DNA of 64,000 nt, from contig NZ_JBNPXH010000008.1 in the NCBI RefSeq assembly GCF_050433395.1, forward strand, positions 223,077 through 287,076. Direction: 5' to 3'. The notes below the pieces were generated by a model. The model saw nothing but the letters and a program-made list of their open reading frames with translations. It had not been told where the DNA came from and searched no databases. Both the position numbers and the translations under genes were made by a program. The stretch's first letter is position 1. Each line of letters starts with the position of its first letter. The stretch is from Mobilitalea torta. Lineage in GTDB: Bacteria; Bacillota; Clostridia; Lachnospirales; Lachnospiraceae. Of the stretch, positions 25,552 to 34,041 are shown one piece after another.

Positions 25552-27842
25552 ATTACAAGCTGGGCAGGGCACATTCCTTCCGAAAATGCAGATAACTGCA
25601 CACGGCCTTTTTCCCCCGTCAGCCGGATTACAGTGCTGACGCAGCCGTGGTACATATGCATCCAGTTCCTATCATAAGGCTCGCTGGAACAAAGATCTCC
25701 GTTATCCACAGCCAGAAGCTCTGCCGGTCCCGTCACCTGGAAGAGGACCTTGGAGCTTTCGCGGAACACCGGATTGCCCTCGCTGTCCACGGCTCGGACC
25801 GTGAACAGCTTTTCATAGCCCTCCTTCGCCTCCAGGCGGATTTCTTCCAGGTCAAAGCTAAGACGGCAGGCAGGCCCTGCTGTTTTCAGCGAATATTGGC
25901 AGACCTCGACTCCGCCCTTTAATCCTTTTACCGTTACGGTTCCCGGCAAATAGGGCAGATAGCCGGTGATCATCCGGTTGGGATAGGCAGAGGGGCTCTT
26001 TACATAAAGGGGCTTGCCGTTCAGCTCGACTCTCACCTCTTCACAGTTGGTTGCAACCATGTAGGGAAGAACTGTTTTGTTAAACTGAGGGAAATTCCAA
26101 TGGCTTGCATATCTCGGAGCATCCCAATGCTCCTTCACCCCTTCATCCTGCAGGGAGTAGTCCAGGACGGCCAGATATACCATGGGCTTCTCTGTCCAGT
26201 AGCTCTGATAGAGATGGGCAAGGGGCTTGGGCTCATTGTTGGTCCAGAACAGGGAACCGGCCCAGCCTTTGGCGGGATATCCCATGGACTCGCCCAGGTA
26301 ATCAATGCCGGTCCACAGCATTCCTCCGATGACGTAGTCATGCTTTTCCACATCCATCCAGGGAACCTCCTCGCTGAAGTTCTGTATCTGATCCGAATGC
26401 CCTCGGAAAAACTGGAAGGTCTCCGTTCCCAGGATCAGTTTATCCGGGATGGCCCGGTGTATCTCAGGATACCATTGCTCCTGGTAATTGCAGCAGATCA
26501 CATCCACAAGCTCTGCAATTCTTCGAATCCGCTCCACTCGCTCCTCTAAATCATAAATCTCCGTATCACTGATTTCATCTACAAATTGCTGGATATCCTT
26601 TACCTTGGAAGCGTCTGTATTACTCTCATATTTGAAATGCGGGTTCATGGCATAGGAAACCGGCCTGGTATCATCCAGAGTCAGCAGATGTGTCTTGAGC
26701 ATATCCAGTATCCTCAGCATGGACTCCTGGGCCTGGTTCTCCACCTCATTGCCCACACCCCACATAAAGATACAGGGGTGGTTCCGGTCTCTCCTTAACA
26801 TGCATTCCAGATCATAGTTCCATTCCGTGTGAAAATACCTTCCATAGGCGCCGCCGGTCCATTTGTCAAAGGGCTCTTCGTACACAAGGAGGCCCAGCTC
26901 GTCACAGAGGTCCAGAAGCTCTGACGCGGGTATGTGGTGGGCGGTACGGATGGCGTTGCACCCTATTTTTTTGAATTGTAGCAGACGTTCCTTCCAGATC
27001 TCCGGGGGCACAGCCGTTCCCAGACAGCCCGCGTCCTGATGGATACAAAGGCCCTTTACTTTTATCTTCTCTCCGTTGAGGTACATTCCGCTGCCTGCAA
27101 TCATTCTGACTTCCCTGACACCAATTCTCAGGCTATAGGTGTCCGCTTCCTGGCCGCTCTCCCAGAGAGAGAGCTCCAGATGGTATAAATGAGGATGGTC
27201 GGGGCTCCATAGCTTTACTTTCGGGATATTCATATGAAGCGTTCCATTCTCGGTTTCCCCTGTGATGCGCATGGTTTCATCATAGATACAGATCTTGACC
27301 GGGGAGGAGGTGCCGGTAAGGATGGTGATGTTTCCGGTATTGCCATGAATTGCTGTTTTTACTTGAAGCTCTTCCGGGTTAAGATGATTTTTGGGTAGTT
27401 CCAGCAGCTTAACGGTTCGATATATGCCTGCTCCCGAATACCAACGGTCTGCGGGGACCGCAGTATTATCCACCTTAACCAGAAGCTGATTATCACCCGG
27501 ATGAACCAGGTTTGTGATATCCAGGGTGAAGCGGGAATATCCATATTTATGGCCGCCCGCTTCCCGGCCATTGACCCATACCGTACTGTTTTCATAAATT
27601 CCGTCAAATTCCAGGCAGTAAAGATAACCTGCCTTTATCTCCTCTAATACAAGGCTGCGCCGGTACCATCCGATTCCCCACCGATCCCGGAAGCCCTGGG
27701 GAGCGCCCTGCACCATGTCCCGGTTGACGGGGGCCGTGATGGCCCAATCGTGGGGAAGGTTAACCGGCTTGAAATTCTGCTCTGCAGGCTCCTTTAAGGT
27801 GAACTCCCAGCCATTCATCAGTTTTGTCTCTGTCCTGCCCAT
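25512..27842 (-). CDS. glycoside hydrolase family 2 (beta-galactosidase-like)
   Basis: A 776-residue GH2 enzyme: N-terminal jelly-roll (VNLPHDWAIT, NSTVWVNGREAGGHKYGYS), an Ig-like domain, then a TIM barrel with acid/base Glu366 in WGVGNEVENQ and nucleophile Glu474 in LILGTETFQF, and a C-terminal beta domain. It removes terminal beta-linked sugar, most likely galactose given the galactan genes in this window; glucuronidase or mannosidase activity is not excluded. There is no signal peptide, so it is cytoplasmic. Its last ~10 residues (MSKQRAE end) overlap radA-like sequence, suggesting the terminus was altered by a deletion. It is divergent from an AraC gene that may control it. Confidence 0.92.
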   Translation of the reverse strand: MGRTETKLMNGWEFTLKEPAEQNFKPVNLPHDWAITAPVNRDMVQGAPQGFRDRWGIGWYRRSLVLEEIKAGYLYCLEFDGIYENSTVWVNGREAGGHKYGYSRFTLDITNLVHPGDNQLLVKVDNTAVPADRWYSGAGIYRTVKLLELPKNHLNPEELQVKTAIHGNTGNITILTGTSSPVKICIYDETMRITGETENGTLHMNIPKVKLWSPDHPHLYHLELSLWESGQEADTYSLRIGVREVRMIAGSGMYLNGEKIKVKGLCIHQDAGCLGTAVPPEIWKERLLQFKKIGCNAIRTAHHIPASELLDLCDELGLLVYEEPFDKWTGGAYGRYFHTEWNYDLECMLRRDRNHPCIFMWGVGNEVENQAQESMLRILDMLKTHLLTLDDTRPVSYAMNPHFKYESNTDASKVKDIQQFVDEISDTEIYDLEERVERIRRIAELVDVICCNYQEQWYPEIHRAIPDKLILGTETFQFFRGHSDQIQNFSEEVPWMDVEKHDYVIGGMLWTGIDYLGESMGYPAKGWAGSLFWTNNEPKPLAHLYQSYWTEKPMVYLAVLDYSLQDEGVKEHWDAPRYASHWNFPQFNKTVLPYMVATNCEEVRVELNGKPLYVKSPSAYPNRMITGYLPYLPGTVTVKGLKGGVEVCQYSLKTAGPACRLSFDLEEIRLEAKEGYEKLFTVRAVDSEGNPVFRESSKVLFQVTGPAELLAVDNGDLCSSEPYDRNWMHMYHGCVSTVIRLTGEKGRVQLSAFSEGMCPAQLVIHAAMPMSKQRAE

Positions 27843-27944
27843 AATCTATCATTCTCCTTTTCGCACAGCTTCATCCTGCCAGGTACATACCCAATGATTG
27901 GTTTCGTATACATTGTAAATGAAGCGAGGTTATGTTATATTTAT

Positions 27945-27973
27945 ATTATATAGCGGTATAAAATACAGATCAA
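27945..27973 (-). promoter_or_regulatory. promoter of the GH2 gene
   Basis: Minus strand: -35 TTGATC (27973-27968), 17-nt spacer, -10 TATAAT (27950-27945). It lies in the divergent interval shared with the AraC gene. Confidence 0.65.
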
Positions 27974-28132
27974 TCTGACAATATTAAAGATAATATTAAA
28001 ATATTAAGATAAGAAGATGCCGATGTATTGATACATTGAGACATTGGTGGGGTGAAATGTTAAGACCTGTATTTCAAAAAATATTACCTTAGCTTGGGAT
28101 TCTCAGGTTAGTCAGAAAGGCTTGATAATGAA

Positions 28133-28969
28133 ATGAGTAAAAGACTCTTTCCTATTGTTACAGAATCGGATAAGGAACTGCCATACTATCTGGTAGATGC
28201 CGGATTGAACTGGAACCAGGAGCACGTCCTCCGTCCCAATGGATACCTGTATCAATGGATTCAAGGGGTGAAGGGAGAGGGAGAATTGCTGACGGAAGGA
28301 AAAACCTTTCGGGTAAAGGAAGGCAATGCAATGCTCCTGTTCAAGGGTGCGCCCCATGAGTATTACGCTATAAGCTCCTCCTGGATTGTAAACTGGCTGG
28401 TCTTTGACGGCCATCAGGTGGAAGCTTTCTTAAGGAATGTGGCCGGAATTAAGGCATCCGGTGCTTTTTATGTGTCCAGACCGGATATTTTCTTATCGAA
28501 GATTTTGAATGTGATGGACATCGGGAAATCGGACTGCACATTAAAAAGCATTCAATACTCCAGTGTGATTTATTCTCTTCTTACGGATATCATGCAGTAT
28601 GCCTCCGTCAATCCCAATCATAGCGCCGCCAGCCAGAATATCAGGCTTAAGCCCTTATTTGATTATATAGAACAGAACTTTGACAAAGTACTGACCCTGG
28701 AGGCTATGGCTGAGGTGGTTGAGATTACGCCGCAATACTTGTGTACGCTGTTCAAGAAGACTACAAATATAAGAATTTTTCAATATATTAACTCTGTTCG
28801 GATAAAAAAAAGCAAGGAATTCCTGCTGCAGAGCCCTCAGGCTCCTATAAAGGAGATCGCTTGCCTGGCTGGCTTCGAGGATGTGAACTATTATTGTTCG
28901 GTCTTTAAAAATCTGGAGCAGATCAGTCCCGGTCAGTTTCGGAAGATACAAAAGGCGGTAGACCAGTAA
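28133..28969 (+). CDS. AraC family transcriptional regulator
   Basis: A 278-residue regulator. The N-terminal cupin domain (VLRPNGYLYQWIQGVKGEGEL, ENAMLLF-like GNAMLLFKGAPHEYYAI) senses a ligand. The C-terminal pair of helix-turn-helix motifs (TLEAMAEVVEITPQYLCTLF and PIKEIACLAGFEDVNYYCSVF) binds DNA. It is divergent from the GH2 glycosidase with 290 bp between the two starts, so it probably activates that gene when a galactoside is present (inference). The start ATG is followed closely by conserved sequence, and no better upstream start exists. Confidence 0.93.
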   Translation: MSKRLFPIVTESDKELPYYLVDAGLNWNQEHVLRPNGYLYQWIQGVKGEGELLTEGKTFRVKEGNAMLLFKGAPHEYYAISSSWIVNWLVFDGHQVEAFLRNVAGIKASGAFYVSRPDIFLSKILNVMDIGKSDCTLKSIQYSSVIYSLLTDIMQYASVNPNHSAASQNIRLKPLFDYIEQNFDKVLTLEAMAEVVEITPQYLCTLFKKTTNIRIFQYINSVRIKKSKEFLLQSPQAPIKEIACLAGFEDVNYYCSVFKNLEQISPGQFRKIQKAVDQ

Positions 28970-29036
28970 AGAATAGAAAGCATTAAGGCATGGAAGACAT
29001 GGAAGGGTATTCAAATTCTTAATAGAGGAAGTAAGT

Positions 29037-29321
29037 ATGTCGGATAAAACATTTTCACAAATTGGACTTGACCGGTCCATACCTCATATTGGTGTATTAA
29101 TGGAGAAATATGATACAGAATCCTACCCCAAATTTGATCTTCCGCAAGGCTGCCGCTATGCAAAGTATAAACGGGGCTATGAAAAACAATGGGCAAAATT
29201 ACAATAAGAGGTTGAGGAAACGGATACCCTTGAAGAGGCAGAATCCGCATTTAAGTGTGAATTCTTAGATGGGAAAAGCATGGATTGGATAAATCGAGAA
29301 AATGAGCATTTAGATTCTTAA
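29037..29321 (+). pseudogene. broken GNAT-like gene with an in-frame stop
   Basis: An ATG at 29037, preceded by AGAGGA, opens a frame of 56 codons (MSDKTFSQIGLDRSIPHIGV, then KYDTESYPKFDLPQG). It hits TAA at 29205-29207, then continues in the same frame for 37 more codons (EVEETDTLEEAESAF, CEFLDGKSMDW) to a TAA at 29319. The combined text resembles the N-terminal ~95 residues of GNAT acetyltransferases that begin with a VLMxKxDTExYPxxxLP stretch. The catalytic acetyl-CoA part is absent. It is a decayed fragment. Confidence 0.55.
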
Positions 29322-29482
29322 GAAAATTAATTCCTATCAGGAGATGCTGAGATAAAATAAGGATAAGAACAGGAATGTCCGGCAGGGATGCTTCATAGGA
29401 TATAGTAAACATGCTTTCATAAAGCAGGAATAGACAAGTCACTTGGGATGGAGCATATCTTTGCAGGAAAGGAGTTACTGAC

Positions 29483-29770
29483 ATGGAAGTGTTATCTCGT
29501 TATATTGTACTGGTGGTGCTGGCAATCTGCCTGTGCCTGGGGTATATCATCAAGCATAGCATATCATTCATCCCCAATAAATTTATACCGCTGATTCTTG
29601 CGGTGGTTGGAATTGTATTGAATGTGTGGATTAACGGCTGGACCTTTACGCCGGAGATATTGCTGGGCGGGCTGGCAAGCGGTCTCGCAAGTACGGGAAC
29701 CTTTGAGATGGTGCGCAATATCATGAACAGCAAGGATGAAGCACAGGCCACCGCACCTGTACAAGAATAA
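29483..29770 (+). CDS. phage-holin-like small membrane protein
   Basis: A 95-residue protein with three hydrophobic stretches (YIVLVVLAICLCLGYII; FIPLILAVVGIVLNVWI; EILLGGLASGLASTG), resembling the holin families shared by Clostridial phages and chromosomes (Phage_holin_5_2 type, judged by eye). Holins form membrane lesions that release lysins, but no endolysin or phage gene is nearby, so it may be a domesticated or stray cargo gene. A good ribosome site (AGGAAAGGAG) precedes the ATG. A tail of ~12 polar residues follows the last helix. Confidence 0.72.
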   Translation: MEVLSRYIVLVVLAICLCLGYIIKHSISFIPNKFIPLILAVVGIVLNVWINGWTFTPEILLGGLASGLASTGTFEMVRNIMNSKDEAQATAPVQE

Positions 29771-29831
29771 AAAGGATACCTGGCAAAATTATATTTTGAA
29801 ATGTTCTGCGCATAACGGACCTTGCTGCAGG

Positions 29832-29934
29832 CAGGCGGCAGTTCGGAATTATTCTTGACTCAGATGTTGACCATCTTAACCCAAATGGTCATGAGAACAG
29901 GCAGCAGTCCTGAATGATTTTGGACTGCCGCCTG
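29832..29934. terminator. nested inverted repeat between the holin-like and AraC-GGDEF genes
   Basis: CAGGCGGCAGT (29832-29842) pairs with ACTGCCGCCTG (29924-29934). Inside are a TGACCAT/ATGGTCA hairpin (29868-29874, 29885-29891) and a partial repeat of the right arm region. It lies between convergent genes, so a terminator role is likely; the usual T-run is weak. Confidence 0.5.
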
Positions 29935-29968
29935 TTCTGCGTCTGTATCAGCAGCTTCCGGGAATGTC

Positions 29969-30790
29969 TTACTGAATATAGCACTCCGTATTCCCTCTGG
30001 CTGCTTCGTTAATGACCTGGTTCAAGTTGGTAAATAATTCATGGTGGCGAACCTTAGAGCCTTCAATTTTGGTTCCGCCCACTCTCATGCTGACGGGAAT
30101 CTCGGTTCCGTTATGCAGGATGGGCGTGTTGTTAAGGGCCAGGACCTTCCTGGCCAGCTGCTCCGCCTCCCGGGGATCGGTCAGGTCGGTGACCAGGGCG
30201 AACTGATCCCCGCCGATGCGGAACAGGAAGCAGCTGTCATCGGTGAGGGAATCCAGCCTCCTGAGACATTCCAGAATGGCCTTGTCTCCCGCCTCACGCC
30301 CATAATTTTCATTGATGGGCATCAGGCCCTTGATATCAAAGCCAAGGACATAGCTGTCCTTGCGGCTCTTTAACAAATCATATAATTCTGATAAATCAAC
30401 CTTTCTTCTGCTCATAATCATACCTCCGTCATATTCGAATAGGATTCGGGGAAAGAGTCCCGAGAATCTCCACTGTTTCTTGAAGGCAGACGGGGAAGTG
30501 TCCCAGACCTTGGAAAATGCTCTTGTAAATACTTCGGGGGAATTATATTGATATTTATAAGCAATCTCTGTGATGCTCAGGCCGGTATTCAGGATATCGT
30601 GAGCGGCATGGGTCATGCGGCGCTTGGAGATATACTCCCTTAAGCCCATATGAAAGGCATAGGCAAAGAGCTTCTTCAGCCCCGACAGGGAAGAATAGCA
30701 GGAAGCAGCCACCTCCTCCAGGGTGAAGTCATTGCACAGATTTTCTTCAATATAATGAATGGCATCCGTAAGGATATAAAAGTTTTTCAA
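29969..30790 (-). CDS. AraC-type HTH fused to a degenerate GGDEF domain
   Basis: A 273-residue protein. Residues ~1-105 are an AraC/XylS DNA-binding domain (FTLEEVAASCYSSLSGLKKLF and ITEIAYKYQYNSPEVFTRAF), here N-terminal instead of C-terminal. Residues ~125-273 resemble a diguanylate cyclase: SYVLGFDIKGLMPINENYGREAGD and the active-site loop FRIGGDQFALV, where GGDEF has become GGDQF. The Glu-to-Gln change should weaken catalysis, so the domain may bind GTP or act in regulation. The order of domains is unusual. The leader carries three inverted repeats (30810-30860). Confidence 0.8.
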   Translation of the reverse strand: MKNFYILTDAIHYIEENLCNDFTLEEVAASCYSSLSGLKKLFAYAFHMGLREYISKRRMTHAAHDILNTGLSITEIAYKYQYNSPEVFTRAFSKVWDTSPSAFKKQWRFSGLFPRILFEYDGGMIMSRRKVDLSELYDLLKSRKDSYVLGFDIKGLMPINENYGREAGDKAILECLRRLDSLTDDSCFLFRIGGDQFALVTDLTDPREAEQLARKVLALNNTPILHNGTEIPVSMRVGGTKIEGSKVRHHELFTNLNQVINEAARGNTECYIQ

Positions 30791-30809
30791 AGGATCACCT
30801 GCCTTGCTT

Positions 30810-30860
30810 CTCCCATAACCGGAATGGGAGAGGGATAACGGTACCGTATGATAATATCAT
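30810..30860. promoter_or_regulatory. three palindromes upstream of the AraC-GGDEF gene
   Basis: CTCCCAT/ATGGGAG (30810-30830), the perfect palindrome ACGGTACCGT (30838-30847) and, directly adjacent, ATGATAATATCAT (30848-30860). They lie within 70 bp upstream of the start and may be binding sites for the gene product itself. Confidence 0.45.
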
Positions 30861-30922
30861 AACACAGACCGAAGGCCCTTGCTTGATGATTTGTATACAA
30901 AAACCCGGAGGGAAGGGAACTC

Positions 30923-31459
30923 TTAGAGGGAGTCCTGCCATTCCTGGCGGGTCATGGAATAGCAGACCAGATCATGAATGGAGCCGTCATACAGCTTGGC
31001 ACAGCGGCGAAGGGTGCCCTCATATTGGAAGCCGCATTTTTCAATAACCCTCCTGGAGCGGAGATTATGTGCATAATAATGAACAGTCAGCAATTGAATT
31101 CCAAGGGATTCGAAGGCAAAGGAAATGACCGCATGGCATGCCTCCGTCATGAGCCCCTGCCCCCAGTACTCATCGGAAAGCACATAGCCCAGCATCAATA
31201 CTTCATTTGCAGAACGCAGACGGTCATGATGCAGTCCAATGGAGCCGATCAACTTGTTCTTCTCCTTAAGGACAATTGCCCATACCTCGTCCTCTTCCAT
31301 AAAGCGGTCCAGTATCTTCCGGGATTCCTCCTTGTTGTTATGAGGCGGCCATCCTGCATTCGGGCCGACCTTCGGGCTTTTGGCATATTCATAGAAATCG
31401 TCCAAATCCTCCTCACAAAAGGTTCTTAATAATAAACGCTGTGTCTCCAAGGTCTTCAT
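30923..31459 (-). CDS. RimJ/RimL-type GNAT acetyltransferase
   Basis: A 178-residue GNAT enzyme: ETQRLLLRTFCEEDLDDFYEY start, KLIGSIGLHHD, VLSDEYWGQGLMTEACHAVISFAF (acetyl-CoA loop QGLMTEA), and a late NLRSRRVIEKCGFQYEG, all typical of the RimJ/RimL/ribosomal-protein-serine/alanine acetyltransferase group. It likely acetylates an N-terminal amine or a small amine; the substrate is unknown. Another GNAT gene lies 67 bp away on the same strand, and the two may share transcription. Confidence 0.9.
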   Translation of the reverse strand: MKTLETQRLLLRTFCEEDLDDFYEYAKSPKVGPNAGWPPHNNKEESRKILDRFMEEDEVWAIVLKEKNKLIGSIGLHHDRLRSANEVLMLGYVLSDEYWGQGLMTEACHAVISFAFESLGIQLLTVHYYAHNLRSRRVIEKCGFQYEGTLRRCAKLYDGSIHDLVCYSMTRQEWQDSL

Positions 31460-31526
31460 TAAATCGCCTCCATTTCCGCCGGAGAAAGTTACGTGCTGTC
31501 TGCGGCATTTTAAGTTAGGGCATTCA

Positions 31527-31949
31527 TTAGCCTTTTTCTTTATGTATTATCTTCCTCATTCCAGCACCGCAATGTTCATTGGGAAGCTGTTTGAATCCCA
31601 TTTTTTCATAAAAGGGCTCTTTTCCCTTTGCTGCAATCAGCTGAATACTGGCCCGGCTGCCGGCCGGCGTTTGACGATCTGCATAATCTACGATCCTTTT
31701 TATCAGCTCACTTCCGATACCCTTGCCCTGGTATTCCGGGATAACAATAACGTCTGCGATAATATAATACAGCCCGTCACCGATCAATCGCCCCATACCA
31801 ATGACACGTTCCTTATCGATTGCAACAATGTCATACAAGCTTTTTTTCAGAGCTTGTATGGTCTGTTCCTGAGACAGGTTGTCCCAGCCAATACATTGTC
31901 TCAGGCTGAAATAATCTGCATATTGCAATGAATTTTCTTTATAAAGCAT
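31527..31949 (-). CDS. GNAT family acetyltransferase
   Basis: A 140-residue single-domain GNAT protein. Seen: VIGMGRLIGDGLYYIIADVIVIPEYQGKGIGSELI, which contains the acetyl-CoA loop QGKGIG, and the late KEPFYEKMGF motif. Its length is normal for the small-molecule amine acetyltransferase group. The start is fixed by a GGAGG-type site just upstream on the minus strand. The substrate is not evident. Confidence 0.9.
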   Translation of the reverse strand: MLYKENSLQYADYFSLRQCIGWDNLSQEQTIQALKKSLYDIVAIDKERVIGMGRLIGDGLYYIIADVIVIPEYQGKGIGSELIKRIVDYADRQTPAGSRASIQLIAAKGKEPFYEKMGFKQLPNEHCGAGMRKIIHKEKG

Positions 31950-32071
31950 CCGTTTCCTCCCTTTCTATTTATTCTTAAAATAAAATATCTGGAAAATTTT
32001 CATACGTTATGTTATCACAGTTTTCCGCAGGAGTAAACAACGCTTTGCTGGCCAGCTCCTTATGATAGAGA

Positions 32072-32473
32072 ATTTTTGGCCTGATCGATTACTTTATTCC
32101 AAATGAAACGGAATGTGAGTTCTATACAGGAAAGAAAATCGAATCAATCCATGATGCAATGGATTGTGTGAAGCTGCTGCAAGAGAAGAAAATAGCAGCG
32201 CCAATCATAACCTTAGGCGGAAATGGAGCGGTTTTTGGAGATGGAGATCAAATCATACATGTTCCTGTACCAAAAGTGAAGGCGATAGACACAACAGCCG
32301 CAGGGGATTCTTTTGTAGCAGCATTTGCGGTTGCTGTTACCGAGGGTAAATCAATGACGGAAGCGGTTCGGTTCGCGTCATGTGCAGGCTCCATAACAGT
32401 TACCAGAAAAGGGGCTCAGACCTCGCTTCCCATACGGGAGGAGGTAGAAGCGGCCTATCCTGCCAAGGCATGA
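32072..32473 (+). pseudogene. 3' fragment of a PfkB/ribokinase gene
   Basis: Open from about 32069, this reads LIDYFIPNETECEFYTG and continues to the PfkB signature AIDTTAAGDSFVAAFAVAV, with the catalytic Asp in the GD pair, and then to a normal-looking end. It is the last ~133 codons of a ribokinase-type sugar kinase. The first half (substrate lid and N-terminal motif) is missing, and the fragment has no start near a ribosome site. Upstream sequence is non-coding. It is probably a remnant of a deleted sugar-utilisation gene. Confidence 0.8.
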
Positions 32474-32859
32474 CCTTCCGTATAAATCGGGGCGGCTGCC
32501 GCAAAGGGGCTGTTTGATTTGGAACGGGAGACAACCGCAGTCTTCCATTAGGATTCTTATAAATTGCCGGTATATCCGGCATCGTGGATAATCCACGATT
32601 TGTTTTAGTTCTAATTGGTATTCTGGCATAAAAAGCCTCTTACTTATTTCCTCTTCCGGAACCTCAAGGATTTTAACCAGGCTGCGTATGGACTTTCCCT
32701 TTAAGATAACGGAAGACAGAACCTTCTGCAATATTGACAGAGGTACTTTTTCCGGAACCACGCCATGAACGGCAAAGGGATATTTTCTTGCTAATTTGAG
32801 AGAATATCCGGTATAATGGGTAAAGAGCTTTATAATATATTGCCGAGGGGAGAATTACA

Positions 32860-33804
32860 ATGAGAATTGAAAACGGTAAGACGTGGTATGATACAGATGG
32901 AAATGTACTGCATGCCCACGGAGGTTTTATGTTATATGAAAACGGCATTTATTATTGGTATGGAGAGAACCGGCTGGACAATATCTATGTCAGCTGCTAT
33001 GCCTCCAGGGATTTATCGAAATGGGAGTTCAGAAATCATATACTTACAACGGAATCCAGGACGGAAGAAATAAGGGTCCGGACCAATCTTGCCCTGAAGA
33101 ATGATAAGGGCGGAAAGGTCAATTTGGAAAGACCTAAGGTTCTCTATAATGCAGAAATCAAAAAATATGTGTTATGGGTACATTATGAAAACGGCAAAAA
33201 TTATCATGCGGCGGCAGCGGCTATTGCGACCTGCGACACGCCGGACGGTGATTTTATTTATCATGGAAGCTTTAATCCCTTTGGAGAGATGTCAAGGGAC
33301 TGCACCCTGTATCAGGACGATAGCGGAGCTGCTTATTTCCTGTCGGCGGCAAGGGATAATGCGGATATGCATGTTTACCGGCTGCAAAGTGATTTTCTCA
33401 ATGTGGACAGCCTGGTGAACCGCTTATGGCCGGGGGAGTACAGGGAAGCTCCGGCAGTGGTAAAGAAGGACAACACCTGCTATATGTTCTCCTCTTACTG
33501 CACCGGGTGGGCACCCAACCAGTGTAAATATGCAACAGCAGAAAGCCTGGAGGGATGCTTTAGCAGATTACATGAAATCGGAGATGAGATTACCTACGGC
33601 TCCCAGCCTGCTTTTATTATAAAGCTTACGGGAACAGAGCAAACATCCTATCTCTATATCGGAGATCGCTGGGATGGCGAGGATTATTTTAATTCTACCT
33701 ATATTTTTCTGCCAATCATCTTTAAGGAGGATGGCAGCCCAGAGTTGAATTATTATCCCGCCATTGAAATTAATACAGAGACCGGCGTTATTTGTCCGGC
33801 ATAA
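32860..33804 (+). CDS. GH43-family beta-1,3-galactanase-like enzyme
   Basis: A 314-residue five-bladed beta-propeller enzyme resembling the GH43 subfamily with exo-beta-1,3-galactanase activity (subfamily 24 type, by eye): HAHGGFMLYENGIYYWYGEN, RPKVLYNAEIKKYVLWVHYEN, MSRDCTLYQDDSGAAYFLSA, and the probable acid in WPGEYREAPAVV. There is no signal peptide, so it is cytoplasmic. It would trim beta-1,3-galactan backbones of type II arabinogalactan, complementing the GH53 and GH2 enzymes elsewhere in the window. GAGGGGAG lies ahead of the ATG. A terminator follows at 33867. Confidence 0.8.
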   Translation: MRIENGKTWYDTDGNVLHAHGGFMLYENGIYYWYGENRLDNIYVSCYASRDLSKWEFRNHILTTESRTEEIRVRTNLALKNDKGGKVNLERPKVLYNAEIKKYVLWVHYENGKNYHAAAAAIATCDTPDGDFIYHGSFNPFGEMSRDCTLYQDDSGAAYFLSAARDNADMHVYRLQSDFLNVDSLVNRLWPGEYREAPAVVKKDNTCYMFSSYCTGWAPNQCKYATAESLEGCFSRLHEIGDEITYGSQPAFIIKLTGTEQTSYLYIGDRWDGEDYFNSTYIFLPIIFKEDGSPELNYYPAIEINTETGVICPA

Positions 33805-33866
33805 AAAATAGTAGGAGATATCCATGTTAAACAAAGGTTTTGATTTATAAGCATTTTACTATAAAA

Positions 33867-33906
33867 ACACCTTGAATGGCATACAAAGACATTCAGGGTG
33901 TTTTTT
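33867..33906 (+). terminator. terminator after the GH43-like gene
   Basis: ACACCTTGAATG (33867-33878) pairs with CATTCAGGGTGT (33890-33901) with one mismatch; a run of T follows. Confidence 0.8.
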
Positions 33907-34041
33907 GTGTCCGGAGAGTATATGGGAAATCAGAATGAATGTTCGGCTGCAAGCTTGCGGTTTCTATAAATCTTGTGTATAATATTCAAAAGAAGCAGAT
34001 TAGTCCATAAATGTGAACAAAAACAGGAGGTTGAAAAGCCT

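Noticed and set aside
25390..25572. Complete 60-residue gene downstream of GH2
   Set aside because: It has no ribosome site, overlaps the GH2 end and reads as a RadA fragment, so it is listed as a remnant.
29483..29770. Prophage region
   Set aside because: Only a holin-like gene is present; no lysin, capsid, terminase or integrase genes lie around it.
32378..32761. Minus-strand frame overlapping the ribokinase remnant
   Set aside because: No ribosome site, not recognised, and it overlaps clear PfkB coding sequence on the other strand.
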